A stretch of 64,000 nucleotides of DNA, taken from NCBI GenBank assembly GCA_963737285.1, contig CAVTRT010000002.1, forward strand, positions 434,001 through 498,000. The letters are read 5' to 3'. The notes beneath the pieces were generated by a model that worked only from the letters and a program-made list of their open reading frames with translations, was not told the DNA's origin and did not search any database. Made by a program: the position numbers and the translations under genes. The DNA is from Trebonia sp963737285. GTDB lineage: Bacteria > Actinomycetota > Actinomycetes > Streptosporangiales > Streptosporangiaceae. This document shows, one piece after another, positions 55,138 through 63,728 of the stretch; position 1 is the first letter of the stretch; each line of letters starts with the position of its first letter.

Positions 55138-57370
55138 TCAACGGGTCCCGTTCCCGGTAAGGCTCACGGACCGGAAGTCATCAAAGTACACACTGATCAG
55201 CTTGCGCTGCCTTTCCAGCAGCCCGTCGAAGTGCCTGTCGAGGCCGTCGGCACCGATGGCCTCGGCGGTCTCGTACAGGTCCTTGAGCCGCTCCAGCGAG
55301 TCCGCGCCGTCGCCGACCAGAAGATCGTAGTCAATGTGGAGAAGCCCGGCGAGCTTCCGGATGCTGCTCGGAGGGCGGCTCGAACGCGCCGCGGGAGCGC
55401 TCGGCTTCGCCGCGGACAGGCTCGAACGGGCCGGGGGCTTGCATGGCCTCGCCGTGGGCTAGCTCGGTTGCGGCGTGGGCCTGCCCAGTCGCGCCCTGCC
55501 CTCTTCCGGCCTCGCCCTGCGCTCTTCCGGCCTCGCCCTGCGCTCTTCCGGCCTCGCCCTGCGCTCTTTCGGTTTCGCCCTGCGCTCTTTCGGCCTCGCC
55601 CTGCGCTCTTCCGGCCTCGCCCTGCGCTCTTCCGGCCTCGCCGACCGCTGCCAGCGGCTGCCGGGACGGCTGGGCCTGGCCTCCTGCCGCCCCGCCCGTC
55701 CCGCCCGCCCCGCCAGGGGACGGCTGCTTCTCCTCGCGGATAACGTACGCGTAAGTGCCGCCGTTCACCGTCTCGTCCTGCTCATCGAGCATCGGGTAGG
55801 CGATGGGCTGCCCCAGGTACCCCGCGCCGGGGTGCTGGCCCGGGTAGCCGGGCTGGGGTGCCTGGCCGGGATGGGCGTACTGCTGGGCGTAGGCAGCCTG
55901 CTGTGCGGCGGCCTGCTGTGCGGCGGCCTGCTGTGCGGCGGCCTGCTGTGCGGCGGCGGCCTGAGCGGCCTGTTGCGCGGCTTGCTGGTACGCCGCCTGG
56001 TAGGCGGCCTGCTGATAGGCGGCAGCCTGTGCCTGGGCGGCCTGATAGGCCAGTTGCTGCTGGTAGACGGCCTGTTGATACGCCACCTGCTGCGCCTGCT
56101 GATAGGCGGCGGCCTGAGCCGCCTGAGCCTGAGCCGCCTGGAACTGTGCCGCTTGCGCCTGAGCGGCTTGGGCCGCCTGCGCCTGAGCTTGGGCGTGCGC
56201 TTGGGCGGCTTGCGCCTGCGCGGCTTGCTGGTAGACGGCCTGCTGATACGCCACCTGCTGCGCCTGCTGATAGGCGGCGGCCTGAGCCGCCTGTGCCTGC
56301 GCGGCCGGGTCCGGGTACCCGGCGCCGGGCTGCCCGGGATACCCCGCCTGGGCCAGGTAGGCGGCCTGAGCTGGGTCGATGCCTTGCCCGGGGTAGCCGG
56401 GGTACCCAGCCTGCGCGGGATAACCCGGAGCCGCCTGGAATCCGGCCGCGATGGTGGCCGACGTGCCCGCGGCGTACGCAGTGCCCGCCCACTGCTGGCC
56501 AGTGGCAGCCGACTGCGGCACCTGCTGCGGGTATCCCGGCGCGGCCGTGGCCTGGCTACCTTGCCACGGATCAGAGCCGTACTGCGGCGTCGCCGTATAG
56601 GGAGGGTATGTCCCGTAGGGGGAATCGTAGCCAGGAACGGTCCCGTAGCCGACCGGGTAACCATCCGGCCCGACGCCCGACTGGTCGCCGGTGCCAGGCG
56701 CGCCGTCTCCCGCGTCGCCGCTGGCCGGGTCAATGGGAACGCCCGGCGCGTAGATAATGCTCGGCGTGATCACTGCGTCGTCGGCGACGTCATCGGGTGC
56801 GCCCGCGACCACGTGGCTGTCGACGACGCTGCCCTGGACGACGTGCGGCGCGGGGGGCTGCCCGGTGGCATAGTCAGGCGCGGCGTACTGAGGCGCACCC
56901 GACTGCGCCGAAGCGGGCGCGGGCGCTGTATAGGAGGTCGCTGTATAAGGCGTTGCTCCTGGTGCGGCAGTGCTGCCGTACGGGGTGGCGTCGCCCTGGG
57001 CGGCCCCGTAGCCGTAGGGCTGTTGCGTGCCTGGCATCGTGGCATAGCTACCCGGCGCGTATGCGGTCCCGCCTGCCGGGTAGCCCTGGCCACTGTGCGG
57101 GGCCTCAGCCCCCGGATACGGCTGCCACTGCCCCTGCACCGGTTGCCCCTGCACCGGCGGCTGGCCGGGAACCTGCTGCATCCCCGGGTGCGGCATGGGG
57201 CCTTGTTGCATTGGAGCTTGCGATGTCGGCGCCTGCTGCCACTGGCCAGGCTGCGGCGCTGCCTGCTGCCACTGCGCTTGCTGCGACTGCGCCTGCTGTC
57301 CCGCGTCAGGCTGCCCGCAATAGACACCAGGGTCGGGCCACGCCTGCTGCTCCCCCGCGTTTTGTCCCAC
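55138..57370 (-). CDS. Gln/Ala/Tyr-rich low-complexity protein with a conserved C-terminal helical region; frameshift near the end
   Basis: From the ATG at 57370 the protein is first Pro/Gln/Gly-rich, then dominated by AAYQQAQQVAYQQAVYQQ units, present as two nearly exact copies. A short ordered piece follows (DEQDETVNGGTYAYVIREEK), then seven RAQGE[AT][GE]-type heptads. The open frame stops at 55331. One base away the sequence continues as SIRKLAGLLHIDYDLLVGDG, then ADSLERLKDLYETAEAIGAD and RKLISVYFDDF, to a stop at 55138. It reads like a real folded end, so the full gene probably has about 740 residues. No family is recognised. The Gln-rich part could be prion-like or form a condensate. Confidence 0.65.
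55493..55639. repeat. Seven 21-bp tandem repeats in coding sequence
   Basis: The unit GCCCTGCGCTCTTCCGGCCT plus C repeats seven times without a gap, with a few substitutions in copies 1, 4 and 5. On the minus strand it codes the heptads of the Gln-rich protein. As the unit is a multiple of three, copy number can change without loss of frame. Confidence 0.93.
56074..56300. repeat. Duplicated Gln/Ala-coding segment
   Basis: A stretch of about 65 bases starting GGTAGACGGCCTG[TC]TGATA occurs at about 56074 and again at about 56231. It codes AYQQAQQVAYQQAVYQQ twice in the Gln-rich protein. The near identity indicates a recent internal duplication. Confidence 0.75.
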
Positions 57371-57412
57371 GCAGTTGATCGTAGGTCAGCGCCACCGCTG
57401 CCCATCCCTAAA

Positions 57413-57641
57413 CCCGCACGACGGCGCCACCGAGCCCGCACGCACCCGACACGACGGCACCACCGAGCCCGCACGCACCCGACACGACGGCACCACCGGG
57501 CTGCATAAGGGCACGCGGACGCGCCACCGAGCCAGAACGGGGCAGGCACAGACACGCCACCGAGCCAGAACGGGGCAGGCACAGACACGCCACCGAGCCA
57601 GAACGGGGCAGGCACAGACACGCCACCGAGCCAGAACGGGG
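57413..57641. repeat. Two adjoining 33-bp tandem arrays
   Basis: Array one: a short unit at 57413-57434, then 33-bp units starting CCCGCACGCACCCGACACGA at 57435 and 57468. Array two: 33-bp units starting CGCCACCGAGCCAGAACGGG at 57522, 57555 and 57588, with a partial copy at 57621-57641. Both share CACCGAGCC. Copies are identical or nearly so and have no spacers. The arrays fill the gap between the LLM gene and the Gln-rich protein gene. Confidence 0.92.
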
Positions 57642-57647
57642 CGCGCG

Positions 57648-58577
57648 TCAGACCTGCGGGAGGACCTGCGCGGCCAGCAGTTCCAGGTGGTCGAGGTCGG
57701 ACAGGTCGAGGACCTGGAGGTAGATGGTTGAGGCACCCTCGGTGGCGAACGCGCCGATCTTGTCGACGACCTCGGCCGGCGATCCGGCCAGGCCGTTGAC
57801 TCGCAGCTCGTCCACGTCCCGTCCGATGGCGGCGGCCCGGCGGGCCAGCGAGGTGGTGTCCTTGCCGCAGCAGACGACCTGGGCGGTGGACAGCCGCATC
57901 GATGACGGCTCCCTGCCGACCGCCGAGCATGCCTGCCTGACCCCGTCGAACAGCGCCCCGCAGTCGCCAGCCGACGCGAAGGCCGCGTTGAACTCATCCG
58001 CGTACCTCGCCGCCAGCGACGGGGTACGCTTTCGCCCGCCGCCGCCGATGATGACGGGAGGACGCGGCGACTGGGCGGGCTTGGGCAGCGCGGGTGAGTC
58101 GGCCACCTGGTAGTAGCGGCCGTCGAACGAGTACGTCTCGCCCACCGGCGTCGACCACAGCCCGGTGATGATCGCGAGCTGCTCCTCCAGCCTGCTGAAC
58201 CGCTCGCCCAGGGGCGGGAATGGCACTCCGTAGGCCGTGTGCTCGGCGTCGAACCAGCCGGCTCCCAGGCCGAACTCGACCCGGCCGCCGCTCATCTCGT
58301 CCACCTGCGCGACGGTGATCGCCAGCGGGCCGGGCAGCCGGAACGTGGCGGAGCTGACCAGCGTGCCCAGCCTGATCCGCTTGGTCTCGACCGCGAGTGC
58401 GGCCAGCGTGGCCCAGGCGTCTGTGGGGCCAGGCAGCCCGGGCGCCTCTCCCATCTTCAGGAAGTGGTCGGAGCGAAAGAAGGCGTCGAAGCCGAGTTCC
58501 TCTGCCGCCATCGCCACGCTGCGTAGGGTCGAGTACGAGGCACCTTGCTGTGGCTCGGTGAAAATCCGCAGTCTCAT
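57648..58577 (-). CDS. LLM-class F420-dependent oxidoreductase
   Basis: The 309-residue protein shows AAEELGFDAFFRSDHFLKMG, LGTLVSSATFRLPGPLAI, VDEMSGGRVEFGLGAGWF and RPPVIIGGGGRKRTPSLAAR, the usual F420-type LLM landmarks. The substrate is unknown. It is divergent from a small GntR-type regulator 121 bp away, which may control it. Confidence 0.92.
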   Translation of the reverse strand: MRLRIFTEPQQGASYSTLRSVAMAAEELGFDAFFRSDHFLKMGEAPGLPGPTDAWATLAALAVETKRIRLGTLVSSATFRLPGPLAITVAQVDEMSGGRVEFGLGAGWFDAEHTAYGVPFPPLGERFSRLEEQLAIITGLWSTPVGETYSFDGRYYQVADSPALPKPAQSPRPPVIIGGGGRKRTPSLAARYADEFNAAFASAGDCGALFDGVRQACSAVGREPSSMRLSTAQVVCCGKDTTSLARRAAAIGRDVDELRVNGLAGSPAEVVDKIGAFATEGASTIYLQVLDLSDLDHLELLAAQVLPQV

Positions 58578-58698
58578 GGCTCAATCCTTTGCTCATGAAG
58601 CACACGCGCCTCACCCAGTCTGGAGTATAGTCGTGCGCTGTCGACTTTCGTCGAAGCCCCGCGATGGACGACTCAGGGCCATCGAGTACCGTGTAAGC

Positions 58699-58983
58699 GT
58701 GTCGATAGGTGACGAAACGGACCCGAGAGCGTATATACGCCTCGCGCTTGCGATGAAGAGGCAGATCGAGGAGGGCAAGCTGCCCGCGGGCAGCCCCACC
58801 CCGTCGATCACCACGCTGACGCAGGACCACGGGCATGCCCGGCAGACCTGCGCCAAGGCACTACGCCTGCTGGTCGACGAGGGCCTGCTGATCAGGTACC
58901 CCGGCCTGGGCTACTACGTGGCCGGCAACCCTGGCGACCCTACGCCTGAGAACCCCGCCAAGTCCGCCGCCGATGGAGCCTGA
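58699..58983 (+). CDS. Small GntR-type winged-helix regulator
   Basis: From GTG 58699 the 94 residues form one winged helix: AYIRLALAMKRQIEEGKLPA, GSPTPSITTLTQDHGHARQT with the recognition helix CAKALRLLVDEGLLIRYP, and the wing GLGYYVAG. There is no effector domain. The start is chosen because the domain begins at once and no better ribosome binding site is seen. The 121-bp gap to the LLM gene contains GGAGTATAGTCG, a possible -10 box. Confidence 0.8.
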   Translation: MSIGDETDPRAYIRLALAMKRQIEEGKLPAGSPTPSITTLTQDHGHARQTCAKALRLLVDEGLLIRYPGLGYYVAGNPGDPTPENPAKSAADGA

Positions 58984-59027
58984 CAAGCCAGTCTCCCCCC
59001 GTTCATAACGAGCCGTCCCCCGGCGCA

Positions 59028-59061
59028 CCGGACAGCCCGCCGTTCACGGCCGGCTGTCCGG
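59028..59061 (+). terminator. Terminator before the sigma modules
   Basis: CCGGACAGCC and GGCTGTCCGG form a 10-bp stem with a 14-base loop after the GntR gene. It separates that gene from the first sigma promoter. Confidence 0.65.
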
Positions 59062-59096
59062 ACCCGCCGTCGCTGAAGGTTCCGGGCATGCCCGCT

Positions 59097-59124
59097 CAAC
59101 CTCTCACTCCCGTCATTCGTACTT
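59097..59124 (+). promoter_or_regulatory. ECF-type promoter of sigma module 1
   Basis: CAACC (59097-59101), 16 bases, then CGTACTT (59118-59124). The same two boxes with the same spacing stand before the second and third sigma genes. CAAC and CGT boxes are typical of promoters read by extracytoplasmic-function-like sigma factors. Confidence 0.7.
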
Positions 59125-59149
59125 AGATGTGACATGACGGGAGGCTTGG

Positions 59150-59806
59150 ATGGATTCAGACGCGGAGGCTGCCGCGGATCAACGCGCGGGAGTCCAGCTT
59201 GTCCTCAGCGAGCAGCCCGCCATGGCGCTTGAGGAGCTTCTCTCCGCGCGCGGCGAGCGACTGCTGCATGCGGCGGTCCTGCTCGCGGGCAGTCACGCCG
59301 ATGGCGAGGACCTGCTGCAGACCGCCCTTGAGCGGGTCTTCCGGCACTGGAAGCGCATCGACGGCAACCCCGAGGGGTACCTGCGCAGCACCCTGTACCA
59401 TCTTGCGGCCGACGGCTGGCGTCGCAAGGGCGCGCTGCGCGCCCGACTGGCCCTGCTCGCCCGCCCGGAGACCCAGCCCGACCAGACCACGCCCGTTGAG
59501 CAGCGTGACCAGCTTATCCGCCTGCTGCGTGACCTTCCGCCCCGGCAGCGCACCGCCATCGTGCTGCGCTACTGGGAGGACCTGACCGAGGCCGAGGCCG
59601 CCCGCCTGATGGGCTGCTCGGTCGGCACCGTCAAGGCCGCCACGTCGCGTGGCCTGCGACGTCTTCGAGAGCTGAGCGAGGCGGCCAGCGTCCCCGCCAG
59701 CGCTGTCCCAGGTCTCGGTGTGCCTGCCAGCCCAATCCCAGTCAGCCAGCGGACTCCCGTGAGTCCCCCGCAATCCCCCGCGAGCACCACCGGGAGCGCG
59801 TCATGA
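59150..59806 (+). CDS. SigE-family RNA polymerase sigma factor (module 1)
   Basis: The ATG at 59150 follows GGGAGG. The 218 residues hold sigma region 2 (GEDLLQTALERVFRHWKRID, GYLRSTLYHLAADGWRRK) and region 4 (LPPRQRTAIVLRYWEDLTEA, LMGCSVGTVKAATSRGLRRL), the short two-domain layout of the actinomycete SigE family. A Pro/Ser tail of about 45 residues ends it. Its last codon overlaps the start of the membrane partner (ATGA). Its own promoter matches those of the next two sigma genes, which suggests autoregulation. Confidence 0.93.
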   Translation: MDSDAEAAADQRAGVQLVLSEQPAMALEELLSARGERLLHAAVLLAGSHADGEDLLQTALERVFRHWKRIDGNPEGYLRSTLYHLAADGWRRKGALRARLALLARPETQPDQTTPVEQRDQLIRLLRDLPPRQRTAIVLRYWEDLTEAEAARLMGCSVGTVKAATSRGLRRLRELSEAASVPASAVPGLGVPASPIPVSQRTPVSPPQSPASTTGSAS

Positions 59807-60792
59807 GCACTGAAACCGAGCACAGCGACATCGGCCACGCCGGCCTTGAGCAGCGCCTGCGGCACGAACTTGATCAGGTGACCGTCCAGGTTCCAGCTGA
59901 CATGATCACGCGTGCGCACCACGCCTACCGCAAGCGCCTGGTCACCACGCGGGTCAGCGTCATCTCGGGGACCGCCGCCGTGATCGCCATCGCCGCCACC
60001 ACGGTGGCGATGACGGCCCGCTCGCCCAGCGCGGCAGCCGGTAGCCAGCGGCCAGGCCCCGTCACCAGCGGCTCGCATTCTCCCGGCGTCCCGGCTTCCG
60101 CCAGCGTTCCAGCGGCTAGCCTCCCGCCGCCGCCACCGGGCGACGGCCTGAGCGCCCAGCAGGCGGCCGGGTACATTTCCTGGACGCGCACGCTATCAAC
60201 GCCAGCGGGCGGCGCCACGACGGTCTCCGACCAGTTCACCTACGGCAGCACAGCACGCGACATCCACTACGCTGCGGGCGGCCGTCCGTCGGCTGATGAC
60301 CAGGTCACCACCGTCACCGGCGCTCATGGCACCCATCAGGTCACCAGCACGCACGTCAGCTACCAGCATCATGCCTGGTCCCGCTCGACCGTGACACATC
60401 CGGCGGGGCGAAGCAGCCACCGGTCCTTGTGCTTGCTGGCTCAGGATTACGGAGTGGGGCTGATCAGCGCCAGCGTGCTCATCAGCTCGGCCGGCTCGCT
60501 GCTGGCTTGCCGTGGCCTGACGGTCAGCAAGGGCGTGCGGATCGACGGCATCAACGCCGTCACGATCAGCACCGACGTGCTCGGTACCCACGACACGCTC
60601 TGGCTCAACGCCGTGACAGACGTGCCAATCCAGACCACCGCGATCCCTGACCACCCCCGATCGTCAGGCACGTCCGCCACGGAGGTTCAGTTCGGCTTCC
60701 TGCCGCCGACGCCAGCTAACCTGGCCTACCTGTCGTCCTATATCCCGCCAGGCTTCGAGAAGGTAGCCCAACCGGCCGCTGGCGCCTCGTAG
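59803..60792 (+). CDS. Single-pass membrane partner of sigma factor 1, one extracellular sensor-like domain
   Basis: The 329-residue protein has a cytoplasmic part of about 50 residues (LEQRLRHELDQVTVQVPADM), one membrane helix at about 51-71, a Pro/Ser linker, then an extracellular domain. Landmarks of that domain are GDGLSAQQAAGYISW, two Cys 25 residues apart (in SLCLLAQDYG and LLACRGLTVSKGVRIDGINA), LWLNAVTDVPI and LPPTPANLAYLSSYIPPGFE. The last two resemble LolA/RseB-type folds. Coupling to the sigma gene suggests an anti-sigma or co-regulator; the zinc-anti-sigma His-x3-Cys-x2-Cys motif is absent. This is inference. Confidence 0.75.
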   Translation: MSTETEHSDIGHAGLEQRLRHELDQVTVQVPADMITRAHHAYRKRLVTTRVSVISGTAAVIAIAATTVAMTARSPSAAAGSQRPGPVTSGSHSPGVPASASVPAASLPPPPPGDGLSAQQAAGYISWTRTLSTPAGGATTVSDQFTYGSTARDIHYAAGGRPSADDQVTTVTGAHGTHQVTSTHVSYQHHAWSRSTVTHPAGRSSHRSLCLLAQDYGVGLISASVLISSAGSLLACRGLTVSKGVRIDGINAVTISTDVLGTHDTLWLNAVTDVPIQTTAIPDHPRSSGTSATEVQFGFLPPTPANLAYLSSYIPPGFEKVAQPAAGAS

Positions 60793-60886
60793 CGGCCACG
60801 TTCCCGCCCGCAGCCTGGCTAGTAGCGTTCCCAGCTGGCTTCACCAACAGCTAGCGCCCGCCAGCCCGGCAAGCCAGGCAGTCAAT

Positions 60887-60930
60887 GGCCCGGCGACGTT
60901 CCCGGCCTACCGGGTCAACGTCGCCGGGCC
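60887..60930 (+). terminator. Terminator-like hairpin after module 1
   Basis: GGCCCGGCGACGTT and AACGTCGCCGGGCC form a perfect 14-bp stem. It extends by CCCGG/CCGGG past a two-base bulge. A related hairpin follows module 2. Confidence 0.75.
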
Positions 60931-60964
60931 GTTCCATGTTCGCGCGAAACACCGCGAGTCCAGG

Positions 60965-60992
60965 CAACCCATTTCCCCCGCCATTCGTACTT
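60965..60992 (+). promoter_or_regulatory. ECF-type promoter of sigma module 2
   Basis: CAACC (60965-60969), 16 bases, CGTACTT (60986-60992): the same boxes and spacing as module 1, with CCATTCGTACTTGGATG close to GTCATTCGTACTTAGATG of module 1. Confidence 0.7.
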
Positions 60993-61018
60993 GGATGGCA
61001 CCAGAATGGGAGGAACGG

Positions 61019-61771
61019 ATGGAGACACAGACGGAGGCCGGCGCGACGCCGGACACCGTGCCCGCCGTGAGACCGCCGGACGCCGTGCCCGCCTCGGACA
61101 GGGCGGGCTGTCATGGGCCCGGCAGCCAGCAGGTGCCGGGTCACGCCGCGCCAGATCCGCACGCGCCCGCTGGGCGCCATGATCGCGGTGAACGCCTGCC
61201 AGTCCCGCTGGCGCCCAAGCAGCAACCGGTGGCGGTGCTTGAGGAACTGCTCACCGCGCGCGGCGAGCGACTGCTGCGCGCCGCGATCATGCTCGCCGGC
61301 AGTCCCGACGACGGCGAGGACCTGCTGCAGGCGGCTCTGGAGCGGGTGTACCAGCAGTGGAGGCACATCGACGGCGACCCCGAGGGGTACCTGCGCCGTA
61401 CTCTCTACCACCTAGCCGCCGACGGCTGGCGGCGCAAGAGCCTGCTCCGCGCCCGGCTGAGGCTGATCCGCCAGCTGGCCTGGCAACCCGACGAGACCTC
61501 GGCCATCGACCAGCGTGACGAGCTCGTCCGGCTGCTGCGCGCCCTGCCGCCCCGTCAGCGCACCGCCGTCGTCCTGCGCTACTGGGAGGAGCTGGGCGAG
61601 GCCGAGACCGCGCGCCTGATGGGCTGCTCGGTCGGCAACGTCAAGTCATCTGCCTCCCGGGGCCTGCGCAGGCTCCGGGAACTCAGCGCAGAGTCCGGAA
61701 CGACGGCCACCGGGCCAGCACTGCTGGACACCGCGCAACCTCCCACTGGCGACACCGGGAAGGCATCATGA
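61019..61771 (+). CDS. SigE-family RNA polymerase sigma factor (module 2)
   Basis: ATG 61019 follows GGGAGG (61008-61013), better than the ATG at 60995. The 250 residues start with a long Ala/Pro-rich head. Region 2 (GEDLLQAALERVYQQWRHID, GYLRRTLYHLAADGWRRK) and region 4 (LPPRQRTAVVLRYWEELGEA, LMGCSVGNVKSSASRGLRRL) are nearly the same as in module 1, so the two are recent duplicates. The stop overlaps the start of its membrane partner (ATGA). Confidence 0.93.
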   Translation: METQTEAGATPDTVPAVRPPDAVPASDRAGCHGPGSQQVPGHAAPDPHAPAGRHDRGERLPVPLAPKQQPVAVLEELLTARGERLLRAAIMLAGSPDDGEDLLQAALERVYQQWRHIDGDPEGYLRRTLYHLAADGWRRKSLLRARLRLIRQLAWQPDETSAIDQRDELVRLLRALPPRQRTAVVLRYWEELGEAETARLMGCSVGNVKSSASRGLRRLRELSAESGTTATGPALLDTAQPPTGDTGKAS

Positions 61772-63539
61772 GCACCGGCACCGAGCACGCTGAGCACGCT
61801 GATTCCGGACGGATGGGCATCGAGCAGCGGCTCAAGGCCCAGATCGACCGCTACCCGGTCCGGCTGCGCCCCGAACTGGCCCGCGAGGCATACCAGGCGC
61901 ACCGTCGCCACCGCGCCGTCTCGCGCGCCATCGCCGTCGTCGGCACGGCCACCGTGATTACGGTGGCCGCCACTCTCGCGGCCACGCTCCCGCTGCGCGC
62001 TGCCCCCGGCGGGCAGCGGCCAGGCCCCATGAGCAGCCTGCCAGCTGGCGGCCGCATCCTCCCGGCTACCCTCAAGCCCACCCCGCCCGGCGACGGCCTC
62101 GCCGCCACCCAGGCGGCCAAGGACATCTTGTGGGAGCACACGACGCAGGCCATGGCCCGGCCGAGGACTCGTACGTGGGCAACTCGCTCAGCTACGGCGC
62201 CACCGCGTCCCAGGACATCGTCTACTACCCCAATGGCCAGCCATCCGCCGATCTCCAGTCCTTCATGGTCCCCGACAAGGTCACCGGGTACGACGGCACG
62301 CAGACGACGGTCAACTACCGGACCCGAACCTGGTCCCGCATGCTCACGTGGAATTCCCAGCTCGTCGAGGCGCCAACTTCCTGCTCCTGGACTCTGGCGT
62401 CCGGGCTGGGCTCGATCGACTTCGCCGCGCGCCCCGACGCCGCCCGTACGCTGCTGTCCTGCAGCGGGCTGACCGTCACCCGGGGCCTGCGGATTGACGG
62501 GATCGACGCGATCAAGATCGCTGACGCAAACGCCGGGACGCTCTGGATCAACGCGACCACTTACCTCCCGATCGAGAGCGTGACCACCAGCCAGACACGG
62601 CTGGGGCTCCCGCTGCTCCTGGGTAGTGGGGCGGACGGCACGCCGACGGGACAGACGGTGCTGTACGGGTACCTGACCCCTACCGCGACTAACCTGGCGT
62701 ACCTGTCGGCCCCGCATCCTCGAGGGTTCACCGGCACCACGTCACGGGCGAGCGGGTTCCCCACCGGCAAGTACCTCACGCCGTGGACGCCGCCCGCGGG
62801 CGTCATCCCGCCGTTCGGCCTGCAGCCAGTCGCGGCCGACGACAGCCTGACCGCGGCGGACGCGGCCAAGGACATCTTGTGGGTCCGCATGACAACGGAG
62901 GCGATCCCGGCCTCGGACACGGTAATCGACTCCCAGTTCAACTACCGCACCGCGTCCCGTGACCTCACCTACTACCCCGATGGCAAGCCGTGGGACGACG
63001 ACAATACCTATGTCCGGCCCGATGCGGACGGCAAGTCCACGTCGGTTCATACGATAGTCCTCTACAACAACCAGACCGTGTCGGTGAGCACCACGTCAGG
63101 GGCGATCACGTCCGGATCGCCGCTTGGCGGGTGCGCCACGACGGATGGATGCGGCTCGCCGCCGGGCCCGCAGGCCGCCTGTGCCACGGCACAGACCACC
63201 GGGCTGGCCAACATCGATTACCAGGCCACCCCGGACGCGGCCCGCGCGCTGCTGTCCTGCAAGGGCCAGGTGGTCACCCGGGGCCTGACGCTCGACGGCG
63301 TTGACGCCATCAAGATCGCGGGCCGGGACAGCGAGACGCTGTGGATCAACGCGGCGACGTACCTGCCGATCGAGATCGTCGTCACCTACTCGCGCGGCGA
63401 CATGCCGCCGGCCGGCTACAACAACACCAAGTCGCCTGAGCAGATCTACCAGTACACGTGGCTGGCGCCGACGCCTGCCAACCTGGCCTATCTAGGCATC
63501 CCGACCCCGGCCGGCTTCAAGCTTGACCCCCCTGCGTGA
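61768..63539 (+). CDS. Membrane partner of sigma factor 2 with a duplicated extracellular domain; frameshift near 62155
   Basis: The frame from 61768 gives the cytoplasmic part (IEQRLKAQIDRYPVRLRPEL) and a membrane helix (VVGTATVITVAATLAATLPL), then GDGLAATQAAKDILWEHTTQ and breaks. The next frame picks up with EDSYVGNSLSYGATASQDIV and runs to 63539. It holds two copies of the domain seen in module 1's partner. Each has AAKDILW, YYP[ND]G[QK]P, a C-x25-C pair, VTRG, D[GV]-[VI]DAIKIA, LWINA[TA]TYLPIE and PT[AP][TA]NLAYL. One base near 62155 would restore a protein of about 590 residues. The role as anti-sigma or sensor is inferred from coupling. Confidence 0.75.
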
Positions 63540-63634
63540 GCCAGCCCTGCGTGAGCTAGCCGCCACCTGGCATGCTCATGGGCTGGCAATCCACTGAGCA
63601 GGAGGCTCACGCGGCTAGTTCCTCCAGGAATCAG

Positions 63635-63680
63635 CGGCCTGGCGGCATTCCCGGCATTCCGGGTCAACGTCGCCAGGCCG
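63635..63680 (+). terminator. Hairpin after module 2, overlapping the module 3 promoter
   Basis: CGGCCTGGCG and CGCCAGGCCG form a 10-bp outer stem. Inside, CCCGG and CCGGG pair as in the hairpin after module 1. The 3 prime arm shares GGGTCAACGTCGCC with the first hairpin. The -35 box of the third promoter lies in this arm. Confidence 0.65.
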
Positions 63681-63692
63681 TTCCTCGTCCTT
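63665..63692 (+). promoter_or_regulatory. ECF-type promoter of sigma module 3
   Basis: CAACG (63665-63669), 16 bases, CGTCCTT (63686-63692). It differs from the other two by one base in each box, with the same spacing. Confidence 0.6.
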
Positions 63693-63728
63693 GTGGGTGA
63701 CAGCGACGGAGAGGACCCCCCCGCCCCC

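Noticed and set aside
55475..57508. Long plus-strand frame of about 680 codons opposite the Gln-rich protein
   Set aside because: It reads as Leu/Arg/Gly-rich noise from GC-rich repeats. The minus strand has a plausible ordered C-terminus and an ATG start.
57522..57641. Possible CRISPR array or coding repeat protein
   Set aside because: The 33-bp units are contiguous without spacers. Frames through them have no good start site or folded flanks.
60915..60941. Extra sigma promoter CAACG-16 bp in the hairpin after module 1
   Set aside because: The bases at the -10 position read TGTTCGC and lack CGT. A full promoter with both boxes lies 50 bases further on.
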